Shown piece by piece: positions 1 to 4,916 of a DNA stretch of 8,867 nt. Position 1 is the first letter of the stretch, and every line of letters starts with the position of its first letter. A program made the translations under genes and the position numbers. This DNA comes from Gammaproteobacteria bacterium. GTDB lineage: Bacteria > Pseudomonadota > Gammaproteobacteria > Competibacterales > Competibacteraceae. Location: assembly GCA_020047885.1 (NCBI GenBank), contig JAIFNF010000118.1, forward strand, positions 1 to 8,867. Direction: 5' to 3'. The notes under the pieces are model-generated. The model was given only the letters and a program-made list of their open reading frames with translations, did not search any database and was not told the origin of the DNA.

Positions 1-1
1 C

Positions 2-136
2 CGTGAGCGCGTCTTCACCGGGCTGGGCTATCCACTGCGCCCCAGCCTGAAACCCGTGCTACAGAACCTCTACCAGAACCCGATCGAAAAACTGGCCGAC
101 TACCTGCACACCGATCTGAGCGCATGGCTGAGCTGA
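2..136 (+). CDS. C-terminal end of a probable sulfotransferase (partial, runs off the left edge)
   Basis: An open frame enters from the left edge and ends at TGA 134-136, giving 44 visible residues. The end of the protein reads LYQNPIEKLADYLHTDLSAWL. This resembles the C-terminal helix of PAPS-dependent sulfotransferases, which often close with a run such as leucine, aspartate, leucine, serine, x, tryptophan. The catalytic region lies outside the window, so the family call rests on the tail and on the neighbour, which is a clear sulfotransferase. The frame overlaps the next gene by 13 bases (124-136), which favours translational coupling and a shared operon. Codon use matches the neighbours. 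It could instead be the tail of an unrelated polysaccharide gene. Confidence 0.55.
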   Translation, partial: RERVFTGLGYPLRPSLKPVLQNLYQNPIEKLADYLHTDLSAWLS

Positions 137-885
137 ATCGTACCCCACCGCTGGTCATTGGTGGCACAGGTGGCTCCGGCACCCGACTGATTGCGCAACT
201 TTGTCTGAGCGCCGGCTACCATCTCGGTCAACGACTGAACGGCGCACTGGACGCTCTCAACTTCTACGACTTCTACGACCGCTGGCTCACCCCCTACCTC
301 AGCGGCGACCTGGACGTAATGCAGCAACACAACCTGCAGCGTGAGATGTTAGCCCTGGTCGACGAACTCCATACCGAAGTTCCCCCCGAATGCCGCCAGC
401 GCTGGGGCTGGAAAACCCCGCGCAGCGTATTACTTCTGCCCCTGCTCGATCAATGCATTACCGGACTGCGCTTCATCCATGTCATCCGGGATGGACGCGA
501 CATGGCCTATTCCAGCAATCAAAACCAATTACGCAAACACGGCTCCGCCCTACTCAGCCCCGCGCAACAAGCCCAGTCTGAACCCCTGCAATCGCTGGCT
601 TTCTGGCAAACCACCAACCTCCGAGCGGCTGAATACGGAACTTCATATATGAGCGAACGGTATCTCTGGTTGCGCTACGAAGATGTCGTCAACAACCGCC
701 CGGCAACCCTGAAGGCGCTCGCGGATTTCCTAGGACTGGAAGCGCAACAACCGGCGCTACTGCACGGTCATGCCCGCCCGGCGCCCACCGTAGGCCGCTG
801 GCGCGAACAACCCGATGAAGAACGCCGCCTACTGAATGCTGCCGGCGAAACCGGCTTGCGGCTCTTTGGCTATCTCTCCGCCTGA
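124..885 (+). CDS. Sulfotransferase family protein (Sulfotransfer_3-like)
   Basis: This 253-residue protein probably moves a sulfuryl group from PAPS to a hydroxyl of a glycan or other small acceptor in the cytoplasm. The 5'-phosphosulfate-binding loop is at residues 13-20 (GGTGGSGT, followed by R21). The 3'-phosphate-binding segment is around residues 116-131 (RFIHVIRDGRDMAYSS), with the expected arginine at 122 and serine at 130. Other family-like stretches are WGWKTPRS (94-101), YEDVV (185-189) and a tryptophan-containing VGRWREQ near 213. The length is normal for a compact single-domain enzyme. ATG 124 lies inside the previous gene and has only a weak Shine-Dalgarno, so translation is probably coupled. 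Its stop is 3 bases before the first, stranded copy of the GT2 start, which places it in a polysaccharide operon. The acceptor cannot be read from the sequence. Confidence 0.88.
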   Translation: MAELNRTPPLVIGGTGGSGTRLIAQLCLSAGYHLGQRLNGALDALNFYDFYDRWLTPYLSGDLDVMQQHNLQREMLALVDELHTEVPPECRQRWGWKTPRSVLLLPLLDQCITGLRFIHVIRDGRDMAYSSNQNQLRKHGSALLSPAQQAQSEPLQSLAFWQTTNLRAAEYGTSYMSERYLWLRYEDVVNNRPATLKALADFLGLEAQQPALLHGHARPAPTVGRWREQPDEERRLLNAAGETGLRLFGYLSA

Positions 886-888
886 CGC

Positions 889-948
889 ATGCCCGCCACC
901 GACCGTCCCATCGTCCTAATCCCCGCCCATAACGAAGCCGCCACCGTC
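889..948 (+). pseudogene. Stranded 5' fragment of the GT2 glycosyltransferase gene (first copy of a 60-bp direct repeat)
   Basis: The first 20 codons (MPATDRPIVLIPAHNEAATV) match the start of the intact GT2 gene at 1803-1862, with 56 of 60 bases identical. Two of the four differences change an amino acid (Thr/Ala at codon 4, Val/Ala at codon 9) and two are silent. Similarity stops at 949. The frame then runs through unrelated sequence, antisense to the HEPN gene, to a stop at 1204-1206, so no functional protein is expected. Only 3 bases separate it from the sulfotransferase stop, a typical operonic junction, which suggests this was the original start of the GT2 gene before the toxin-antitoxin segment arrived. 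It could instead be the remnant of a second, paralogous GT2 gene. Confidence 0.85.
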
Positions 949-1470
949 CGTAATCTCTGCAAATTCAGCAGCGAAATCCCCATACGCTGGCTCAATGCCG
1001 AGATGTTCCCGGCAATAACTCATAAACCGAACCGCATCGCCATACAGATTGGGAATCAAATCATGCAGCGTGTTGAAGTGCTCAGCAATACTGGAATAAT
1101 CGACTTCATACTCATGCGCCGCCAGATTGCGGGTGGTGCGGTAAAGCTGCCACGCCGCCACCGACTCCAGTACGCCTACCTTTTCGTAAAAAGCCAAAAC
1201 TTTTAGGAACGTATCGCATGACTCGCCCGCCAGCAACGCCGCATGTCGCATGGCAGCCCCCAAGGTATCCTGCAACTTGGAGAACCGTTCATTGATCGCG
1301 GCCAACGACTCAAACCGCTCAACGTCTTTTTTACGTTCAGCCAGATTATCCCCGGTCAGTGGCCAATCCTGCTTTCGGTCGGAGGCCTCCAGAAAGTAGA
1401 CGCACCGCTGAATCGCTTCCAGCAACCCCGCTAGATGCGCCCGTTCTGCTTGCAGTGCTGAACCGCTCAT
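916..1470 (-). CDS. HEPN-domain toxin, HepT-like, with a replaced C-terminal tail
   Basis: This 184-residue, mostly helical protein is the toxin half of an MNT/HEPN pair. Characterised HepT proteins are RNases whose RX4HXY motif forms the active site and whose tyrosine is AMPylated by the MntA antitoxin. The motif is complete here: R114-NLAA-H119-E-Y121. The ATG overlaps the MNT stop as ATGA (1467-1470), so the two are translationally coupled with the antitoxin first. The tail is odd. Residues 175-184 (DGGGFVMGGD) are encoded by the reverse strand of the duplicated GT2 fragment, and the stop at 916-918 lies inside that fragment. The original C-terminus was therefore probably lost or altered at the junction, although the HEPN core should be complete by about residue 165. 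Whether the protein is still toxic is unknown. Confidence 0.8.
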   Translation of the reverse strand: MSGSALQAERAHLAGLLEAIQRCVYFLEASDRKQDWPLTGDNLAERKKDVERFESLAAINERFSKLQDTLGAAMRHAALLAGESCDTFLKVLAFYEKVGVLESVAAWQLYRTTRNLAAHEYEVDYSSIAEHFNTLHDLIPNLYGDAVRFMSYCREHLGIEPAYGDFAAEFAEITDGGGFVMGGD

Positions 1471-1739
1471 AAAGACGCCTCCAGTTTAACGGCACGAGAC
1501 CGGGCAATGCGCTGAAACGGGGTCGGCGCTGCATTCCGCGCCTGTGCGACAATATCCACCGGCAAATTCAGCACCGACTCCAACTCCAGCTTGAGTTGGG
1601 CGCGTTCCAGCAGCGTCACCCCACCCCGAGCCTGATCATCGAGGCGGGAGCCAAACAAAAAAACTTCTGCCGTCCCGTCCGCCAGGCGCGATACTGTCCG
1701 GGTAATCGTCTGAATCTGATCTAGGCTAAGACGCATCAT
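1467..1739 (-). CDS. MNT-type minimal nucleotidyltransferase antitoxin, missing its DxD motif
   Basis: This 90-residue protein matches the MntA/MNT antitoxin fold. The N-terminal helix is followed by strand AEVFLFGSRLDD with the GS signature at residues 30-31. Later come the LPVDIV strand with a probable third acidic residue (D62) and a basic C-terminal helix (TPFQRIARSRAVKLE). Functional members have GSX9-10DXD, and here the Asp-x-Asp should follow G40. Instead the chain passes straight from ARGG to VTLLERAQ, as if some 10-12 codons had been removed in frame. It is probably unable to transfer AMP, though it may still bind its partner. The Shine-Dalgarno GGAGG (1745-1749) is 5 bases before ATG 1739 and 8 before ATG 1736, so either start is possible and homologues often begin MRL. 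It is first in a two-gene operon with the HEPN toxin. Confidence 0.82.
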   Translation of the reverse strand: MMRLSLDQIQTITRTVSRLADGTAEVFLFGSRLDDQARGGVTLLERAQLKLELESVLNLPVDIVAQARNAAPTPFQRIARSRAVKLEASL

Positions 1740-1762
1740 CGTTTCCTCCCCATGAGTTTCAG

Positions 1763-1792
1763 ACTATCTTAACCCCGGTCACTTCTTGTCAC
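1763..1792 (-). promoter_or_regulatory. Possible promoter of the MNT/HEPN operon
   Basis: In the only real intergenic gap (1740-1802), the minus strand shows GTGACA (1787-1792, 5/6 to the -35 consensus). Two weak -10 candidates follow: GATAGT (1763-1768, 18-base spacing) and TAAGAT (1766-1771, 15-base spacing). GTGAC occurs twice in the same orientation, five bases apart (revealed as GTCAC at 1779-1783 and 1788-1792 on the plus strand), and could be an operator half-site pair. The match is weak and found by eye. No comparable plus-strand promoter for the GT2 gene is evident here. Confidence 0.3.
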
Positions 1793-1802
1793 ATCATCCC
1801 CC

Positions 1803-1862
1803 ATGCCCGCCGCCGACCGTCCCATCGCCCTGATCCCCGCCCATAACGAAGCTGCCACCGTC
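1803..1862 (+). repeat. Second copy of the 60-bp direct repeat (5' end of the intact GT2 gene)
   Basis: This is the partner of 889-948, offset by 914 bases, with 56/60 identical bases. Identity begins at the ATG (or one base before) and ends after codon 20. The 854 bases between the copies contain only the MNT/HEPN pair and its upstream gap. I see no terminal inverted repeats at the edges of that segment. Confidence 0.9.
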
Positions 1863-2507
1863 GGCGATATCGTCGCCCAGGTGCGCACATTGTGGAACTG
1901 TCCGGTCGTCGTCATTGACGATTGCAGCACCGACGCCACCGCCCGAATGGCCCGTGCCGCCGGAGCCACCGTCCTGCCGCTGACCATTCAACTCGGAGCC
2001 TGGGGGGCGACGCAAACTGGCCTCCGCTACGCCTTGCGCCAAGGCTACCGAACCGCAATCACTCTCGACGCCGACGGTCAACACGCCCCGGAAAACATCG
2101 GCGCACTGCTGGAACCACTGACTACCGGTCAGGCGGATGTCAGTATTGGCGCGTTCCCCGAACGGGCCAGTCGCGCCCGGCGTTTCGCCTGGAGTTATTT
2201 CCGCTGGCTGACGAATCTGGAACTCGAAGACATCACGTCCGGCTTTCGCGCCTATAATCATGCCGCCATGACCGTGCTGGCCTCCCCAGTGGCCAGTCTG
2301 TTGGACTACCAGGACGTCGGCGTCCTGCTGATCCTGCGCCGCCGGGGTCTGCGGACGGTCGAAGTCCCGGTGGCCATGCAACCCCGCGCCATCGGCGCTT
2401 CCAAAATCTTCCGCTCCTGGCGCATCGTGGGAAAATACATGTTGCAAACCAGCCTGCTTTGCATCGCCCGGGTCGGCTACCACTACCGGCCGACCGATGA
2501 GGATTGA
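1803..2507 (+). CDS. GT2-family glycosyltransferase (dolichol/undecaprenyl-phosphate glycosyltransferase-like)
   Basis: This 234-residue GT-A fold enzyme probably transfers a sugar from a nucleotide donor to a lipid carrier or growing glycan at the inner face of the membrane. Visible motifs are IPAHNEA (11-17), IDDCSTD (38-44), the donor- and metal-binding DADGQH (89-94) and SGFRAYN (136-142). A basic segment follows near 193-205 (QPRAIGASKIFRSW), as in DPM1-like members. There is no C-terminal membrane segment. The DUF2304 protein 6 bases downstream may serve as its membrane partner. The start was chosen at ATG 1803, where family similarity begins. No Shine-Dalgarno is visible upstream, and the gene now sits 917 bases from the sulfotransferase, apparently displaced by the MNT/HEPN segment. 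Confidence 0.88.
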   Translation: MPAADRPIALIPAHNEAATVGDIVAQVRTLWNCPVVVIDDCSTDATARMARAAGATVLPLTIQLGAWGATQTGLRYALRQGYRTAITLDADGQHAPENIGALLEPLTTGQADVSIGAFPERASRARRFAWSYFRWLTNLELEDITSGFRAYNHAAMTVLASPVASLLDYQDVGVLLILRRRGLRTVEVPVAMQPRAIGASKIFRSWRIVGKYMLQTSLLCIARVGYHYRPTDED

Positions 2508-2513
2508 CTTACC

Positions 2514-2894
2514 GTGATCACCTACCAAATCACCTCGATGGCCATGGGTATGATCATCGCCGTCGTGATCCTGTTCCTGGTTCGCCGCGACCATCTGCAC
2601 GGTCCCTACGCGATCTGGTGGATCGGCGCGGCGCTCACCATCGGCCTCCTGGGCTTCTTCCCCCGCTTGTTCGACTATCTGGCGGTCTATGTTGGCGTCA
2701 GCTACCCGCCCATTCTAGGAGTCGTACTGGGCTTTAGTATGCTGCTGGTGAAAATTTTGACCATGGATCTGGAGCGCTCCCGACAAGAACGGCTGATCCG
2801 CCGACTGGCGCAACGACTGGCCATGCTGGAAGCGCAAGCCCCGCTCACCTCTGCCCAGGAACCGGGGAGCGAAGCGTCCAGGGGGAAGGAATAA
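2514..2894 (+). CDS. DUF2304-type small membrane protein
   Basis: This 126-residue protein has three hydrophobic segments: about residues 7-23, 33-51 (IWWIGAALTIGLLGFF) and 66-82. A charged amphipathic tail (LERSRQERLIRRLAQRLAMLEAQ) follows and should form a cytoplasmic coiled coil. The R-R-x-x-L then Y-A-I-W-W pattern, the FPRLFDYLA stretch and the segment beginning YPPI are typical of DUF2304 proteins. These regularly sit directly after GT2 glycosyltransferases in polysaccharide loci and may help anchor them or move lipid-linked sugar. That role is inferred from gene neighbourhood. The start is GTG 2514, with a weak GAGGA about 10 bases upstream at the end of the GT2 gene. A strong GGAAGGA at its own 3' end (2884-2890) serves the next gene. 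Confidence 0.82.
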   Translation: MITYQITSMAMGMIIAVVILFLVRRDHLHGPYAIWWIGAALTIGLLGFFPRLFDYLAVYVGVSYPPILGVVLGFSMLLVKILTMDLERSRQERLIRRLAQRLAMLEAQAPLTSAQEPGSEASRGKE

Positions 2895-2899
2895 AGCCC

Positions 2900-4090
2900 A
2901 TGCGCGTTCTCCATATCGGCAAGTTCTACCCCCCCTTTGCGGGCGGCATCGAAAACTTCCTCGCCGACCTGCTACCCGCTCTGCACCACCAGGGCGTGAC
3001 CACCGCTGCGCTGGTGCATGATTCGCCCTCACCTCTAACCGCTCTCCCACCAGTGGACGAGGGGAGCGCCGAGTTGCCCATCATTTACCGTGCGCCCTGC
3101 TACGGGCGATTGCTGTACGCGCCGATCAGCCCGACCTTTCCGTTCTGGCTCCACCGCGCTATCCGTGAATTCCAGCCGAACCTGCTGCACTTGCACCTGC
3201 CCAACACCTCGGCGTTCTGGGCGCTGCTGGTTCCCGCCGCCCGCCGGTTGCCTTGGGTCATTCACTGGCATGCCGATGTCGTCGCGTCCGCTATCGACCG
3301 GCGGTTGGCGCTGGCCTATCGACTGTACCGACCCTTTGAACAGCGCCTGCTCGCCGCCAGTCAGGCGATTATCGCCACCTCGCCGCCCTATCTCGATGCT
3401 AGCACCGCCCTCGCCCCCTGGCGCGACCGCTGCCGCATCATTCCCCTTGGCCTCGACCCGGCCCGCATTCCCGAACCGGATTCCGCCGCGCAACAACGGG
3501 CGGAAACGTTGTGGGGAAAGACCGGCTTCCGCATTCTGGCGATTGGCCGCCTGACCTACTACAAGGGGCATGACGTGCTCATTCAAGCCGCTGTCCACCT
3601 GCCCGACAGCCGCATTCTCATCGTGGGAACCGGCGAACATCGCCAACGGCTCGACACGCTGATTGCCGCCCGGCAACTCCAAGACCGGGTGCGCCTGCCC
3701 GGCTTCCAGCCCGAAGCCGATCTGACCGCGCTGCTGGCCCGTTGCGACGTACTCTGCTTGCCTTCGTTGGAACGCACCGAAGCCTTTGGTCTGGTGCTGC
3801 TGGAAGCGATGCGGTTCGGCAAGCCCGTGGTCGTCAGCGACATTCCCGGCTCCGGTCCCGGTTGGGTCGTCAACCAGGCCGGCCACGGGTTGCGTGTCCC
3901 TGTCGGCGATCCTGATGCGCTCGCCAGGGCGTTGCGAACCTTGCAACACGACCCGATGCAACGCAGTGCGCTCGGTCAGGCAGGCATCACCGCGCTCCGC
4001 GAACTGTTTGGTATCGAACCGGTCGCCGCAGCCATCACCGATGTTTATCACCAGTTGACACCTGTTGGAAACTTATCGAGAATTCCGTAA
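2900..4090 (+). CDS. GT4-family glycosyltransferase
   Basis: This 396-residue, two-lobed GT-B enzyme probably adds a sugar from a nucleotide donor to the lipid-linked oligosaccharide. The N-terminal lobe begins MRVLHIGKFYPPFAGGIE, with the glycine-rich acceptor loop at 14-16, and contains HWHADVV (122-128). The C-terminal donor lobe has GRLTYYKG (216-223), VGTGE (242-246) and the EX7E motif at E294 and E302, followed by GKPVVVSDIPG (307-317). GGAAGGA lies 9 bases before the ATG, so the start is firm. Residues 42-55 (SPSPLTALPPVDEG) are encoded by an imperfect palindrome that looks like a degenerate interspersed repeat, giving an insertion between strands of the first lobe. The sugar specificity cannot be told. 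Confidence 0.92.
   Translation: MRVLHIGKFYPPFAGGIENFLADLLPALHHQGVTTAALVHDSPSPLTALPPVDEGSAELPIIYRAPCYGRLLYAPISPTFPFWLHRAIREFQPNLLHLHLPNTSAFWALLVPAARRLPWVIHWHADVVASAIDRRLALAYRLYRPFEQRLLAASQAIIATSPPYLDASTALAPWRDRCRIIPLGLDPARIPEPDSAAQQRAETLWGKTGFRILAIGRLTYYKGHDVLIQAAVHLPDSRILIVGTGEHRQRLDTLIAARQLQDRVRLPGFQPEADLTALLARCDVLCLPSLERTEAFGLVLLEAMRFGKPVVVSDIPGSGPGWVVNQAGHGLRVPVGDPDALARALRTLQHDPMQRSALGQAGITALRELFGIEPVAAAITDVYHQLTPVGNLSRIP
3025..3064 (+). repeat. Degenerate interspersed palindrome inside the GT4 gene
   Basis: The arms 3039-3050 and 3053-3064 form an imperfect 12-bp stem with 9 pairs and a 2-base loop. The pyrimidine-rich lead-in (CCCTCACCTCTAACC) resembles a known style of proteobacterial intergenic repeat with CCCTCACC and CTCTCCC blocks. 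It is in frame and encodes GT4 residues 42-55. The family assignment is from memory, and no second copy of this one occurs in the window. Confidence 0.5.
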
Positions 4091-4112
4091 GAATCATGGA
4101 CTGGAGAAGCTG

Positions 4113-4916
4113 ATGACTGTCGAAGAACTGAAAACCCGGCTACATTCTGAATTGCCTGAACTGCTCAAGCAGGATCAAAGCTTTCGGCAATGGCTGGAAC
4201 AACTGATCCGGCAAACCGCCGTCTCCCACGAAACCTTCGACGCCCGCTTCGAACGAATGATGCAGGAATTGGCCGCCGATCGTGTGGAGCGTCGCCGTGA
4301 ATGGGAGGCCTGGAGCGCCAAATTCGACGCTCATGTCGAGGAGGAAAACCGTAAGTGGGAGGCCTGGAGCGCGAAATTCGACGCCCACGCCGAAGAGCAA
4401 AATCGCAAGTGGCAGGAGCAAAATAACAAGTGGCAGGAGCAAAACAACAAGTGGCAGGAGCAAAACAACACGAATAAAAAGTTACTGGACGAGATCACTC
4501 TGTCCCGCTCTCGCCAGGAGCAAGGCATCGGTGCCATTGGCTCCCGCTGGGGTCTCGCCTCCGAACACAGTTTCCGCAACGCCCTCAAGGGCATTCTGGA
4601 AAAAAGCTTCGGTGTTGAAGTGCTGAACATCAACGAATTTGACGATGAAGGTCTGGTGTTTGGCCGACCGGATCAGGTCGAAATCGACATCATCATCAAG
4701 AATGGCGATGTGATCCTTTGCGAACTCAAATCGTCGATGTCCAAATCCGACATGTACACTTTCGACCGCAAGGTTCAATACTACGAACGGCGTCATCAGC
4801 GCCCGGTTCAGCGCAAACTGGTGATCTCGCCGATGGTGCATCCCAGCGCCCGCCCGGTTGCGGAACACCTGGGCATCGAGGTGTTCAGCTACATCGAAGA
4901 CGCCACCGGGTTCTGA
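4113..4916 (+). CDS. Coiled-coil PD-(D/E)XK nuclease-like protein (DUF3782-like)
   Basis: This 267-residue protein has an N-terminal helical region and a long coiled coil with tandem repeats (residues 64-120). Its C-terminal domain fits a restriction-endonuclease-like fold, with GSRWGLASEHSFRNAL (143-158), D192 in VEIDIII and E204-L-K206 in CELKSS giving D-X11-EXK. Proteins with this layout are annotated DUF3782 and are scattered in genomes, often in multiple copies. Their role is not established, and nucleic-acid cleavage is only implied by the motif. ATG 4113 has GGAG 6 bases upstream (4103-4106). A longer frame from 4065 would start inside the GT4 gene and lacks such a site. It follows the GT4 gene by 22 bases, and its 3' end overlaps the convergent membrane gene by 28 bases. 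It does not look like a polysaccharide enzyme. Confidence 0.78.
   Translation: MTVEELKTRLHSELPELLKQDQSFRQWLEQLIRQTAVSHETFDARFERMMQELAADRVERRREWEAWSAKFDAHVEEENRKWEAWSAKFDAHAEEQNRKWQEQNNKWQEQNNKWQEQNNTNKKLLDEITLSRSRQEQGIGAIGSRWGLASEHSFRNALKGILEKSFGVEVLNINEFDDEGLVFGRPDQVEIDIIIKNGDVILCELKSSMSKSDMYTFDRKVQYYERRHQRPVQRKLVISPMVHPSARPVAEHLGIEVFSYIEDATGF
4302..4409 (+). repeat. Two tandem 54-bp units in the nuclease-like gene
   Basis: Units 4302-4355 and 4356-4409 each encode 18 residues beginning WEAWSAKFDAH and ending NRK. They differ mostly at third positions and in the VEEE/AEEQ stretch. The unit is a multiple of three, so copy-number changes would keep the frame and lengthen or shorten the coiled coil. 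Confidence 0.92.
4410..4472 (+). repeat. Three tandem 21-bp units encoding perfect heptads
   Basis: Units 4410-4430, 4431-4451 and 4452-4472 are nearly identical and encode WQEQNNK, WQEQNNK and WQEQNNT. They directly continue the 54-bp array, whose units also begin with tryptophan. One unit is exactly one coiled-coil heptad, which suggests growth by slippage under selection for register. Confidence 0.93.

Noticed and set aside
889..1206. A 105-codon plus-strand frame starting with GT2-like residues, as a real short gene
   Set aside because: Only the first 20 codons are GT2. The rest is antisense to the HEPN gene and has no recognisable protein character.
949..1802. The segment between the direct repeats as an insertion sequence or integron cassette
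   Set aside because: There is no transposase or integrase, no terminal inverted repeats at the edges and no attC-like hairpin. The 60-bp repeat is also far longer than an ordinary target-site duplication and the copies have diverged.
1794..2600. Long minus-strand open frame of 268 codons antisense to the GT2 and DUF2304 genes
   Set aside because: It is a GC-rich shadow: low-complexity Gly/His/Asp/Gln composition, no domain, and the plus strand has clear GT2 motifs.
3035..4051. Minus-strand open frame of 338 codons antisense to the GT4 gene
   Set aside because: The composition is that of an antisense shadow and the plus strand encodes a complete GT4 enzyme with EX7E.
4302..4472. The repeat array as a CRISPR array
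   Set aside because: The units are contiguous without unique spacers, and they are in frame within a coding sequence.
4140..4633. Minus-strand frames with Leu/Pro or Cys/His repeats
   Set aside because: They are antisense readings of the 54-bp and 21-bp tandem repeats in the nuclease-like gene.
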